This document shows, piece after piece, positions 43,380-55,590 of a stretch of DNA of 64,000 nucleotides (positions within the stretch are counted from its first letter, which is position 1; every line of letters starts with the position of its first letter). The stretch lies in contig CM114272.1 of the NCBI GenBank assembly GCA_050084515.1, forward strand, positions 4,464,001 to 4,528,000. Reading direction: 5' to 3'. Origin of the DNA: Blasia pusilla (lineage: Eukaryota > Marchantiophyta > Marchantiopsida > Blasiales). Made by a program: the position numbers and the translations under genes. The notes under the pieces are model-generated. The model had not been told where the DNA came from, searched no databases, and worked only from the letters and a program-made list of their open reading frames with translations.

Positions 43380-46300
43380 CTTTACATACCACGACTAACA
43401 ATGACTGACGACTATTTTAGACACAAAAGCCAAGTCATATTTGTTTGGCGACTAGGCTAACTAGGATGGTCAGGTTAGGTGGAGGTTGGTATATGACTCG
43501 AGGGTGTAGTCATGAGGCCATGACTGACAGATCACTCAGATGATGTGAAATAATGACACATCATCAGTGACATGGACTATTTAGTGTGATGTGTCACTGA
43601 TGACAAAGATTATTGCTGTGACATGTCACTGATGATGTGGACTTGAGTACGACTCATCTAATCATATGTGTATATTTTTCTAGTTACCACCAACGACTCC
43701 TTTAATCATGGTTGGTATGCAAAAGTTCAGAATATCCTATCAAAATGCACCAAATGTTTTCCATTCAATTATAGTTGGCAACTCATGTAGTCATTTTATT
43801 TTATTGAAATGTTAGTATGGATTCATGTAGTATGACTAGAAGAGTAGAGTTACATGACTACTATAACAACGGACACAACTGGTTTAGTCACGAAGATATG
43901 ACTATGTGAGTCGCGGAAATTATGTAATCATTGCAACACAACTGCATGAGTCATACAATTATAATTAGAGAGAACTTGAAGCTTACACTTTAGTTTTAGT
44001 TTTTGAACGGTACTGTGCAAGTTATATTGATATGACTAGTGGGAATATAAATTTTGAATATTTTGGAATGTTTATTATGCATTTTGAACTGTGCAAGAAT
44101 CAACAGATCTGAATTATTGAAATCCTCTTTTCCATTTATATGGTAAACACTTTAAAACGTTCACCTTAACACATAATACAAATTTGAAAAAAATACACAT
44201 AACTAAAACAATATCGTATATCCAGAAACATGTCAACTGAACTATTTGGAAGTAGCACATGAGCACTATGTTATTCTATTGAATAGTGCCATCTTGATGT
44301 AATCAAGAAACTACATGAATTTTCTCTGAAAACATACTCTTGAAAACAGATTTTGAGGGGTGGAATGTCACTAAAAAGTAGCTCCCATACACCAAATTAC
44401 AAAATGAATCATTATTACATGGGATTATAATCCAAAAATAAATAAAAAACAAAGATCAAATATAGTAGAATTTATGATCTCATCTTGAAAGCAAGAGAGA
44501 ATATGTCATCCATGAAAACAAAGTTAGCATTAGTTAATGCTAGCGCATCGTCTACTCTACGCAAGTACACACGCAGAATCGTGCGGATAGCTCGAATCAT
44601 GAGTATAGTTTTGCGTCATGTTTCGATCATCTTTGGAATATTGGAATGACTAAAGAAGTAAAGTTGTGAGTGAGATTGCCCATAATGCACCCTTGTAAAA
44701 GGCTGATGGACATACCTACTCCAATCCTTGGCATTCGATGTTGTCAGAATTCATGTCTTTTCCAAAGTCTCCGTTTGAGTGCTTCTGACAATTGAGAGAA
44801 GACTCTGCTACCTCACGCTCTGTCTCTGGTATGGCGATAGGGAAAAGTTTCAAGAGAAGAAATAGCTCATATTTGTGTAGCAGCTCTTGACTCCCCCGGC
44901 TGCAGCCAACACTACATTCGAGGTATGCACTACCTTTGACTCCCAAACCCATGAACATATATCGTATCTTGTCAATTCCGAAAATATTGCTTTTGCAAAG
45001 TCTAACGTGCACATGTGATCCCGATCTTTGTGAAAACTGGCAGAGTGATATTAGTCAATGATAGTATAGCTCAAGAGGATGTCGGTATCTATGGATATCT
45101 ATATCAATTAAGGCAACCTAGAGTGGAAAACCATATTTGAGAAGTATGATATGCCAAGTCAAGCGGTCTCATGATAATCTTGAACTCACTCGCAATGGCA
45201 CGTGAAGAGCACTGTACCTTTCAGCCAACCTTTCACACTCGACCGAGAGAATCCTCCACCGAAACGCGACTATGAAGAGTTCTTCGGGTCTCTCAAAACT
45301 GGTGTCACAGGAAAGGAAGCGCTAGAAGCACTGTCTGTGTAGTATGTCAAATGACCTGATGTCTGCAAAGGACATACCTTCATCAATAGGGTAGTTTCTG
45401 CCAAACCATTGACTCTCTCTCTCTCTCTCTCTCTCTTGTTCATCAAGCGGTAGATGACCAAGAGGTTAACTGAACAAACATTAGGTCCTCTTGAAGAGGT
45501 CTTGGGTTCAACTCTCCCCTTGGACAGTGGGGGGCGGTCTCAACTCTAGGGCAGTGGCGTCCCCTACCTAGGGCATGGATGGTCCATGTTCAAGAGAGAG
45601 AACGCCTTGTGTGCCTTCCATGTGTGTGCCTTGACTATGCTCCCAGAACCCCAGCATGAGTTCTCCTTTTCATTGCAGCTGTCAAGTCCAAGTAAGCACA
45701 AAAGTTAGTTTAATGAGATACACTACAGAATCCAGCCACCCAAGGACTTTGAAACCTTTCCCCATGAAAGCGCAGCTGCATAATTACGTCAGTGGAGTAC
45801 GAAATTGGGCAAGCACTGTGTAGGTTTGGTGCAGGTCATTACAGTAGTATCAGTCTTGGTCTGTTCGAGAATTTTGACTGCATGGTTAAGCAAATATCAC
45901 AATTCCCATCGTTGAGAGACACGGAAAGCCTGCATAGACTCAAAATTAGATCAGCAGCAAGGTGTTGGGAAATCAGTACTAAACAAATCAACTACTGTGA
46001 GGACTTCCCCCAAAGGTTTGTAGGCCCTTGCTATTAGAAGTCACTCCTATATCTTGGAGGGAGACTTTCAAGCACCACAAGAAACCAAGGCCTTGGAATC
46101 CAAGGCTAGCTTAGCTGCCTGTGGATTTGAGTCATGATACTTGAGATACAAAGGGACATAGAAGGCCTTCCACAATTTAGAGGACCACAGTGATGGGTGT
46201 AGTAAGAAAATAGAAGCCCAAGTGACTTGCATAGTTGATTGCTTGCCTTTCCCAGCATGGGAGCCAAGAAACTGCTAAACTCATCTACGTTAGTGGACAC

Positions 46301-47145
46301 CACAAGTCCTACACATTGGAAAAATACTAAGCACAAAGTCAATCGAGGGTTACGTGGAAAAAGAATGGGTAACACCTGCCTGAAGCCCTTCTTTAGCTTT
46401 TCTGGACATCCTACTGTCATGGCTGTCAAAGGTTTGAACAACTGGAGGATCGACCCATCCGAAACTCTATCTCTCCCAGAAGCAATTGGGTTTGAAACAA
46501 AATGTTGCAGGGCATCTATAAGCACCAAAATCTATCAAAGTAATGAACAGGTGTATTGTCCAAGCGACAAAGAACTTAACTCATTAGCTTTCTCCAGTTC
46601 AGTAGTATACGAAGGGCAAAGAGTTCTCGACACAACAGGAGAGTTTGCTGCAATTTGCTGCGATCACAGAGAAATTTGCCTTCTTCTGAGGTAGACCATG
46701 CAAATACCCATCTTTCATGCTTAAGGAATCAAAATACAGTGCACACAGCCCTCTGAGCTTGGTTGGTGTTGATATTACAACGACTTGATCCCTAGTTCTA
46801 GAAAGCATAATTGAAGTAAAGAAAACCCAGAACTAGGTCAGTAAAATTTACCTGATCATGCAAGTTTGTTGTGATCTTAAAATGTCTGCAAAGCAACTGG
46901 CTTGACAAGTTTGACAGACCCCAAGTTGAGCTTATTTTCCATTTTTCATTGCTCCTGGAACTTCAACCTTCGATGAGTGCTTGTGTTGTACACAAAAACC
47001 AGGTGACATAACCATATCTTATGATGAGAGCCTGCTCTGAGAGAAAAATGAAAAATAGAAAAGTTTGTTCCAAAGTAAAAGACAAGGATTCATACAAGCA
47101 ACCGCAACAAGCATAAGTTCCCATGACTACAATAAAACCAGAATA

Positions 47146-47183
<38 letters not shown>

Positions 47184-47870
47184 GTGGCCATCACCTTCTT
47201 CCTCTCCTCCTTCATGTTTTCTCTTCTTCATCCACAAAGCACCAATAAAACTCTTAAAAAGGCTCCTGGAATTGTTCAACCCTCAACCCACGAAAAAAAT
47301 CCAACTACCAATAATATGTCTTTGTTTCTGACTCTAATAGAGTCACAGACATATGCTCATCTACTGGCCAGCTGCATGACACCTTCCAACCAGAAAATCA
47401 GCTCCCCTCACCTGCAAGAATATACTTATCCCTACGACTGAAAGCACGTCCACACCTTACTTTCAATTTACAATTGACCTTCAAAGAAGGTACCAAGACC
47501 CTTTAAAACTCCTGAAACATATTATCAACTTGCTCTTCTATCTTTCAGTCTACTTTGGTCCGAAAATTGCTAACTACCGAGGCAGAATATTGGAATGATG
47601 ACCGCCAAACCCCATTTCTACTTGTGTTCCTTCATTGCGTGCACATATTATTTAGATACAAGGCAAGCCTCAGATCGGAAAGGCCTGTTACCATAGACTC
47701 GACATCCACATAAAGATGGTTCCAACCTAAAGATGCAAACTTAGGGGTGTGAAATCTGGCCATACACTGTGGAAGACACCCACACAAACTACAGTGGCTT
47801 TGCCCTTTGGAAGACACTCACAGACAATTCAATTCATAAACTTCATGAGGATTTGTTAGAAGGATACTCC
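43380..47870. other. Interior of the CACTA element, no recognised gene
   Basis: Subterminal TGACTA-type words to about 43990, then AT-rich DNA to 44700. Minus-strand frames at 44716-45012, 46106-46528 and 46599-46808 look more coding-like than chance (for example PTKLRGLCALYFDSLSMKDG), and could be captured exons or 3' flank of MED19, but I recognise none. A (CT)n run is at 45413-45436 and a T30 run at 47148-47177. Confidence 0.4.
47148..47177. repeat. T30 homopolymer
   Basis: Thirty consecutive T. On the minus strand this is a poly(A), which could mark a retroposed end, but no target duplication or retroposon body was seen. Confidence 0.85.
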
Positions 47871-47871
47871 A

Positions 47872-48855
47872 CTACCTTTTTCGGTGCTTCTTTGAACGAT
47901 CCTCGCCATTCTCCCCCTTGACGCGATCTTTCTTTTTCTCCTTCTCTTTGTCCTTATCTTTGTCTTTGTCCCGGTGCTTGTGCTTTTTATGTTTCTTTTT
48001 GTGCTTTCTATTCTTCTCGTCTTTCACATTCCCGCTGATGGTTGCAATCCCTTTGTCAGCCTAACACCGTGGTCAAACTAAAGTCAGAACCCTAACAAGC
48101 ATCCTACAGAACTCCACCAACTTGAAAGTAAATTATTCCAAGCAAGATTTCCAATTTGGCTTTGGTAAACACTCCTCTGGAAGAAAAAGAGCAGAATATC
48201 CGGAGACGGCAGGTACCCTCTCCAGAGGAGGGCTTTCAGCATCAGACACATTCCGCATGTGGCTATAAAATATTTGGGCTGTAACAATGAATCAGATCGC
48301 CCCAAATGATGACTACACCATTCCCTCCTTACCTGCCCCTCGGCACTAGTTCTCCCTGTTATTTGCAGAAGCCAAAAAAAAAAAAGTAGTGCAAGCTCGC
48401 AAAGAAACTCTGGGATCAAGACAAATGCGTGTCTATGATCCAAAGTACTACCCTCAAACTCTCTCAAGTCTCTTCCACGAGAACCAGAGCCATATTTGGG
48501 TAAACTCCATCTCACCCCATAGTATCTAGGTACAGTGTGTAAGAGAAAGACAACTCACTTCAGGTAATTCAACAGGTCCATTTTCCCTCAACGTGAAGGC
48601 CCATTGCAGCAACTGCAGATCCAAAGTCTGAATATTCACAGGTTGATTCGACGATTCAACTGAGCCTGGAATCAACTGCCCGAGCTCCATCCCTTCGCCT
48701 TTGCGAATTTCCGTGTCTCCCACAACTTGCTGCAGATAGGGCAAGTCGGCTATTGAAACAGGTAAGGGCTTCTTGCAGAAATGGTCATATAGGTCTTGCA
48801 ACCCATAATGGGTTACAAGGTCCACGGCACCTGTCAGCTCCCGCTGCCCTGTCAT
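47872..48855 (-). CDS. MED19: Mediator complex subunit 19, two exons, inside a CACTA element
   Basis: Exon 1 (48855-48559) encodes RELTGAVDLVTHYGLQDLYD, HFCKKPLPVSIADLPYLQQV and VGDTEIRKGEGMELGQLI, the diagnostic plant MED19 core. A GTGAGT donor at 48558 and a GTTAG acceptor at 48061 remove 498 nt; exon 2 (48060-47872) encodes ADKGIATISGNVKDEKN and a Lys/Asp/His-rich tail (HKKKHKKHKHRDKDKDKDKE) ending KKHRKR-stop. About 161 residues, shorter than the roughly 220 of angiosperm MED19, mainly at both ends. MED19 is a nuclear head/middle-linked Mediator subunit bridging activators and RNA polymerase II. Start: ATG 48855 with an in-frame stop 24 nt upstream; alternatively ACAG|GGCAGCGGG at 48849 is an acceptor for an unseen first exon. 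A (CT)n tract at 49171-49190 lies in the presumed 5' UTR/promoter. No disabling change seen. Confidence 0.85.
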
Positions 48856-50692
48856 TTGCACAACAACCGACAGCCTTCAGTACCCTCATCACGAAATCCG
48901 GGTTGGAAACCGACGGACGTCGCAAAAATGAGGGGTCAAAAGCTCTAATGTTACGTAAATGTAGACGAAATACAAGCACGAAAATGATAGGAGAGGTCAA
49001 CCCGCCCAAAGTCCATTACGGCAAAATACGTCAGTTCAAAGTCATGGAGCCCCGCCCCGTTGCCCCCGCACAATGCACCGCAAGCCAAAGTCAGACTAGC
49101 TATGCTAGCGGAAATTCCCTTCGAAAAAAGTTAGTCATCTCGGTTTCCACCTCATGGCAGACCTGAGGAAACTACTCTCTCTCTCTCTCTCTGTGTGCGG
49201 GACGGTGTAGCTGAATTTCCATTCGATCTTCAACAAAAATTTGACACCTACAGTGGAGGATCAATCCATCCCAGGGAAGTCGAGAATTCCGCTCATATGG
49301 ACGTTCTTTCATGAGCCAAACGGCATCCCATCACCAACGAAAGTGAATCAAAGCAGCCTTCTTACGCACAGCCACTACTGACAGACACCGAAACAGAAGA
49401 GTTTGGTTCTGGGACGAGATGAAGTTCGAGGGGAGAGGCGGGGGACAAAAAGAAACTATGAACAGTAAACGTAATTTCCTCGTTCATTCTGTAAATGTAG
49501 GTCACCCTCGCCCCTGCGTTTCCCTTCTTTGCAAGCAGATGCCTTTTGCGCATATTATTTATCAGATCAGCAATGCAAATATTTCATAAGTATGTTACGG
49601 ATGATCCCATTGCGATACAAACATGTACCTCCATTTCTTCTGAAAACATACAAAGGCTACTGGAATTTCTATAGCAGAGCCGGAATGCAACTTATGTAAA
49701 ATGAGCCCACAAGTTTATGTTCTTTCTTCCACAATGAGTTCCAATGATTCCCGGTTCGTGCACCATCAATCAAAAAATACTAACGCAGTTGGATGAAGCT
49801 CCTTCGCATATGCTTGGCAATGTTCAAAGACTTCACTGGTGTGCAACTTCCATGCAACCTTTCGGCTTCGGCGTTGGCTTGAGAATGATCAGAGCTCACC
49901 TGATGTATGACGTTTAGGTGAAATGTGCCAACAACCTGCCGTAACACATCTGAATACGGAGTTGCGAGCTCTCTGCCACTCACATAGCGATTCCTGCCAA
50001 TGGACATGTGTAAGCTTCGGTTCACATCTCAATCCACTACAGAGGTACTAATTTTCTCGAAGGAATTGATAGTTTCTTGGTCACGGGCAGAAGCTGAAAG
50101 CGGAAAAACAAGGGCGCACAGTAGTTGATGCAATGCGGGCTAAGTTCAGGTTTCTCACATGAAGTTCACTTGGAATCCAAGTCCACGACAATGAAATCAA
50201 CTCCTAACGCTTCCACATTCCTCGCTGCATCACCTGCTTGCTCCCCAATGTGCTCGAAATGCTTAGCATTCCCTACCCCAGGTGCAATCCTCCATGGCCC
50301 TCCAGCCTGCAACGCCTACGCACTGTCTCCCGCCACTGCAAGTCGACTCAAAACTGGACCCAAACTTGCGGCCACGTCAACACGGTTTGAAATGCCAAGT
50401 CACAATGGACCATGTGCCACTTCAGCATGGTCAAAATTTCCGTGTCACTCTCCTTAGCGGCAAAGGGGAAAGGGGGGGGGAGAGGTGAAATTCAACTTAC
50501 TTAACAAGAAAGGGTTTGCCAACGGAAAAACAACATATACTAACAACTCTCACCAATCCAATATATGTGACGAGTTCTTACCCACACTTTTCAATAAACA
50601 CTTAGCCACAACCCAATAGTCTTCTCAACCCTAAACTCTTTCCGTAAGGGCACCCCAAGCCCAAAGACACAAGGGAAAGAAAAACCCTCAAT
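48856..50692. other. Upstream flank of MED19 within the CACTA element
   Basis: Holds the presumed 5' UTR and promoter of MED19 (minus strand), including (CT)n at about 49170-49190. Frames at 49362-49553 and 49780-50025 (minus) and 50125-50457 (plus) carry no motif I recognise. Confidence 0.4.
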
Positions 50693-52400
50693 GACCACCC
50701 ACATATGAAATAAAAAATCGTAAACCCTAAAGAAGGTCTCCATTTTGTCCCCTCCACCCTCAACACAAGGGTCCAGAAATCGGAAAACTTCACCCATGGG
50801 AGCACCACAAACACGAGGGAAAAGAAAAAACTTGAAATGACCATCCTCACATGAAATAAAAAAATCGTAAACCTTATAGAATGTCTAATTTTTGGCAAGA
50901 GACGAGGGGCTAAAAAGGAGGACCTGAACCGTTGAACCTATGGAGGGGGGTATTTTCAACGCTTGTACCAACTCTCATCATCATCCGATGATTAGAAGAG
51001 AATGATAGCTCCATGTTACCATGAAAATGATACAATCACTTGGAATGAACACTCACACATGGAATTAAAAATCGTAAACCCTAAAATGGATCTTTCATTT
51101 TTGGTTTGAGGACGGAGAGCTTACTAGCAGATCTGAACCGTTCAAGATGTAGAGGGATTTAAGGCCTTGGTGTGTGCGAGGTTTCATCACCATCCAATAG
51201 TGGGAGAAAAAGTAAACTTCATGATACAATGAAAATGTCATAAGGACTCAAAACAATCCTACTCAACGCCCTCTTCCTTCTTCTTGGCGTCCCTTTTTGT
51301 ACCCTCCACATGCGGCCCAAAAATCATAAAACCTTCTCCTGGATGGCAACCCTACCCCATGAATAGAGGGGAAAATAAAAAAATTCAAATGAACACTCAA
51401 ACATGGAATTAAAAATCGTAAACCCTAAAATGGATCTTTCATTTTTGGTTTGAGCATGGAGAGATTACTAGCAGATCTGAACCGTTCAAGATGTGGAGGG
51501 ATTTAAGGCCTTGGTGTGTGCCAGGTTTCATCACTATCCAATGGTGGGAGAAAAAGTGAACTTCATGATACAATGAAAATGCCATTGGGACTCAAAATAA
51601 TCCTACTCAACGCCCTCTTCCTCCTTTTTGGCGTCGCTTTTTGTACCCTCCACCCTCCACATGGTGCCCAAAAATCATAAAGCTTTCTTCTCGATGGCAA
51701 CCCTAACCCAGGAATAGAGGGAAAAATAAGAAACTTCAAATGAACACTCGCACATGGAATTAAAAATCCTAAATCCTAAAACGGATCTTTCATTATTGGT
51801 TTGAGCACGAGGAGCTAACTTGCAAATCTGAACCGTTCAAGATGTGGAGGGACTTAAGGCCTTGGTGTGTGCCAGGTTTCATCACCATCCAATGGCGGGA
51901 GAAAAAGTTAACTTCATGATACAATGAATAGGACTAAAAAACAATCCTACTCAAGGCGCTCTTCCTTCTTCTTGGCGTGTCTTTTGTACCCTCCACCCTC
52001 CATAAGGAGCCCTAAAATCATGAAAATATTCCTACTAGTGTACCCTTTACCGTGAAACAAAGGGCAAGTGAAAAAACTTCAAATGACCACTCACACATGG
52101 AATTAAAAATCGTGATCCGTAAAGTGGTCTTTCCTTTTTGGTTTGAGCATGGAGAGCTAACTGCCAGATCTGAACCATTGAAGTAGTGGAAGGATGTAGG
52201 ACCTTGGCTTGTGTTAACTTTCACTGCCATCCAAAGATGTGACAAATTTGTTAACTCTATGATGATATGAAAATGGCAGAGAGACATGCAACCTTCTCTT
52301 GATACGTGAGCCCTCTTTTAGTACGTTTCCACTTGAACCAAGGGTGTAAGAATGTTCACTTTTTTTCCCGAGGGGCAACCCAATCCTAGGAACGTAGGAC
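50693..52400. repeat. Diverged tandem repeat, about 345-bp unit
   Basis: GA(A/C)CACTC-x-CACATGGAATTAA starts at 51047, 51391, 51742 and 52085 (spacing 344, 351, 343 bp). Shorter partial units start near 50693 and 50838. Each unit has AAAAATCGTAAACCCTAAAA near its start, CAGATCTGAACCGTTCAAGA and ATCCTACTCAA-GC-CTCTTCCT later. Repeats next to the right TIR fit a CACTA subterminal array. Confidence 0.85.
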
Positions 52401-52653
52401 ATATATATATTTATTTATCCCAAAATATTAAAAAACACGTTATCATTGGAGCATGAGATCATAAAAACACTAATCGTTATTTATGACTCTGTATTACTAG
52501 GCAAGTGAAAGAAGTACGACTAGTCTTTACTAAAGGGTATTGATAACTACTTTAGTAATAAGTACATGACTAGGTAAGTTGTGCAACCTTAAATTTTAGG
52601 ACTAAACCATTTTAGTCATACTTTGAGTCATTCTTTCGGCAAATCATTTAAAG

Positions 52654-52686
52654 CCTAGTCATAAAAACCACACAATTCTTCTAGTG
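52654..52686 (-). repeat. Right TIR of the MED19-carrying CACTA element
   Basis: Reverse complement CACTAGAAGAATTGTGTGGT then TTTTATGACTAGG; pairs with 43325-43356. AAG target copy follows at 52687-52689. Confidence 0.9.
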
Positions 52687-52689
52687 AAG

Positions 52690-55315
52690 GTGCGGTTCCG
52701 GTACGAATGAGGCAGTATCGCCTCAACCCAAAATACTCGTTGCTAGTCAAGGACGAGATCGACCAACGTCTCGGAGCAAGAATAATTTATCCGGTGTTAA
52801 GTAGCGAGTGGGTGTCTCCCATTGTGATTGTACCCAAAAAACAAATGGGAAAAATTAGAGTGTGCCAGGATTACCGGAAATTGAATGCGGCCACCTTAAA
52901 GGACCATCACCCCCTACCTTTCACTGACAGTATTTTGGATAAAGTTGCCGGCCACGAGCGTTATACTTTTTTGGATGGATACTCGGGTTATAACCAAGTA
53001 TCCATACGAGAAAAAGATTGCCTCCTCACCACTTTCACCACGGACTGGGGAACTTTCGAGTATCGCGTGATGCCCTTTGGGTTATGCAATGCCCAGCTAC
53101 CTTCCAACGAATGATGATCTCCATCTTCCAAGAGTATCTGCGGAAGTTTGTTGAAATTTTCTTGGACGATTTTTGTACCTTCAGTACAGAGGCCGAACAC
53201 TTGGCAAAATTAGAATTAACCCTCGCTCGTTGTCGCGAAGTGCACTTATCCCTCCATCCGGAAAAATTGTATATTGCTATGAAACAAGGATTTTGTTGGG
53301 ACACAGAGTGTTGGCTCAAGGAATTGAAGTCGACAAGGCTAAGGTGGACATTATCGTCGCATTGGCACCACCCACCAATCTCCGAGAATTGAGGGGATTC
53401 TTGGGACACGTTGGATACTATCGACGGTTTATTAAAGATTATGCGGTAAAAGCAAGAGCTCTTACTGCATTACTTAAAAAATCTACCGAATGGGAGTGGA
53501 CTCCACCTTGTCGAGCGGCATTTGACGCTTTAAAGAGGGCGTTGCAAGCGGCTCCTGTACTCCGGTCCCCTGATTGGACCAAACCCTTCCACGTATATGT
53601 GGACACATCCTTGTTTGCCATTGGAGTGGTGCTCAGCCAACTGGATGACAACAAACATGACTTTCCGGTTTACAACGCCGGACGGCAACTCTCTTCAGCG
53701 GAACAGAAATATACAACCACCGAACGAGAGGCACAAGGCATGATCTTCTCGTTTAAAAAGTTTCGACACTATTTATTAGGTTACGAATTTGTCTTCCATG
53801 TCGACCATTTTGCGCTCAGACCATTAATGGTGAAGGCAGACTTGTCAAGTCGCATTGCGCGATGGATCCTGCTGCTCCAAGAATTCACATTCGATGTGGT
53901 TACCCATGCCGGCAAGGTGCATACCAATGCCGATTTTCTTTCCAGGTTGAGGATGACGAACGCGGATCTCACACAATTTGTTGATGATACCTTGCTCGAC
54001 GAAGACCTGTTCCAGTTTACGGAGGACGTGTTGTGCCAATCCTTTTATGAGGATATTTTGCGTTTTTTAATTACTCTGCGACTTTTAATGGCCCTATGAC
54101 AGCGGAGGAACGCGCAGTTTTCTTACATAAGATAGGACCATATGAGATATGTCAGGGGATCCTATTCAAATTAGGTGCGGATGAGGAGTATCGACGATGC
54201 TTGGACGCAGAAGAAATCCCCCAAGTCATTAGAGCCATGCATATAGTTGATTCTGGTGGACACTATGCGATAAAAAATACCGTTAAGAAAATCTTGGCCG
54301 CACGTTATTGGTGGCCAACTATGTACAAAGATGTAGGTAACTTTATCCAGAGTTGTGATGCCTGTCAAAGAGCAAGTCGATCCACGGCAACCTCGCGGTG
54401 GCCTTTGGTACTTATCATGCCCCTAGCTCCTTTTGAAAAATGGGGTATTGACTTTGTAGGCCGTATCTCCCCCGCTACTTGCCAAACACGGCGGAAGTAT
54501 ATTCTCATAGCCACCGACTATTGTACTAAGATGGTCGAGGCGGTGGCCACGCGAAAAGATGACAGTGAAGCAGTGGCCAAATTTTTATACGAGATGATTA
54601 TCACTCGTTATGGCTGTCCATTGGAATTAGTAAGTGATCGTGGCACTCACTTCTTAAACAAGACTATTGAGTCTCTCACTTCCCACTTTCTCATTAAGCA
54701 TCCGAAAACCACGCCCTACAACCCTAAAGCCAACGGGTTGACGGAAAAATCTAACGGCCTGATCTGCCAGATATTGAATCGATTGACGGTAACATATTCC
54801 TATGAGTGGGACATGAAAATTGCCGCGGCATTGTGGGCATACCGAACAGCTGAGAAGGTTACTACAAAGTATATCCCGTTCTTCCTGACTTATGGCGTTC
54901 ATCCCTTAACCCCTATTGAATGGGCTTTGCCCACTTATCGAGTACTGGAAGGAACGAGAACGAGAGGCCGTCGGCGAAGTTTTCCAAGGAAGGAATGAGA
55001 CCTTAGTTGCGTTGGAAGAAGCACGCATGTTAGCTTTACGCCAGACAGATAAGGTGCAGAAAGAATGCAAACAACGTTACGATCGACATCTCCAGCCACA
55101 ATCTATAAGCGTTGGAGACTTGGTGCTGTTGTATGATAACCGGGGCCTCAAGCTCCTCGGAAAATTAAAATTAAACTAGATGGGGCCCTAGCGGGTATTG
55201 GCCATCTATGATAATGGATCACTATAGTTGGGGACTTTACAGGGAGAATCCCTGCCCACGCGTGTCAATGGAATGCATGTGCGTCGGTATTATGAGCCTC
55301 AACCTTATGCGGACT
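52690..55315 (+). pseudogene. Gypsy pol: RT, RNase H, integrase
   Basis: RT: SSEWVSPIVIVPKKQMGKIR, VCQDYRKLNAATLKDHHPLP, FLDGYSGYNQV, then after a frameshift near 53095 VEIFLDDFCTFS (the F-L-D-D catalytic box; 53149-53184). A second shift near 53275 leads to LRELRGFLGHVGYYRRFIKD and the RNase H domain (FHVYVDTSLFAIGVVLSQLD; YTTTEREAQGMIFSFKKFRH). Integrase from 54096: Zn finger with H-x6-H and SCDACQRA, core WGIDFVG, LVSDRGTHF and NPKANGLTEKSNG (D, D, E kept), ending VGDLVLLYDNRGLKLLGKLK and a broken tail to about 55315. Frameshifts block a full polyprotein, but catalytic residues are well kept. Confidence 0.85.
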
Positions 55316-55348
55316 GAAACAGGAGGAAGGGGGTAAGCGAATGCCTCT

Positions 55349-55590
55349 AGCTTTGCGAAGCGCGAAGCATGACGGATGGTAGCTTTGCGAAGCAAGATTG
55401 ATGGGAGCTTTGCGAAGCAGCAAAGCATGAGAGTTCTTGAGCTTTGCGAAGTAGCGAAGCGCCAAACTAACTGTTGCAGTTCCAGCGCCAACAACAATAG
55501 CCGCAGAACGGGGGGACTATATAAGCGTCCTTATGGAACCAGACGGGTATTTTCATGGACAAGGTAAACACAAAGTTGCGAAGCAGACCA
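55349..55590. repeat. Cluster of GCGAAGC heptamers
   Basis: Exact GCGAAGC at 55355, 55362, 55387, 55412, 55454 and 55578, most preceded by GCTTT. Related CGAAGC words continue through the extra reading frame and into the LTR (57.7-57.9 kb). Confidence 0.8.

Larger units (their letters stand above)
43325..52686. mobile_element. CACTA-type transposon carrying MED19, inserted in Gypsy pol
   Basis: 9362 bp. Left end CACTAGAAGAAATCCCTGGT, right end (inverted) CACTAGAAGAATTGTGTGGT; similarity goes on to TTTTATGACTAGG in both, about 32 bp. Flanking AAG at 43322-43324 and 52687-52689 is a 3-bp target duplication. Removing the element plus one AAG restores the Gypsy frame (K-E-G-A-V). Subterminal zones (43325-43990; 52400-52686) are full of GACTAG/CTAGTC/TGACTCATA words, as in CACTA subterminal repeats. 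No transposase seen; it carries a MED19 gene (47872-48855), unknown minus-strand frames (44716-46808), and a 345-bp repeat array (50693-52400). It would need a transposase in trans. Confidence 0.9.

Noticed and set aside
45440-45530. tRNA-derived SINE: B-box-like GGGTTCAACTCTCC near 45508
   Set aside because: No convincing A box at the right distance, no tRNA cloverleaf, no poly(A) tail or target duplication.
47148-47177. T30 as the poly(A) tail of a retroposed MED19
   Set aside because: The MED19 copy keeps its intron and the tract lies about 700 bp beyond the stop without target duplications.
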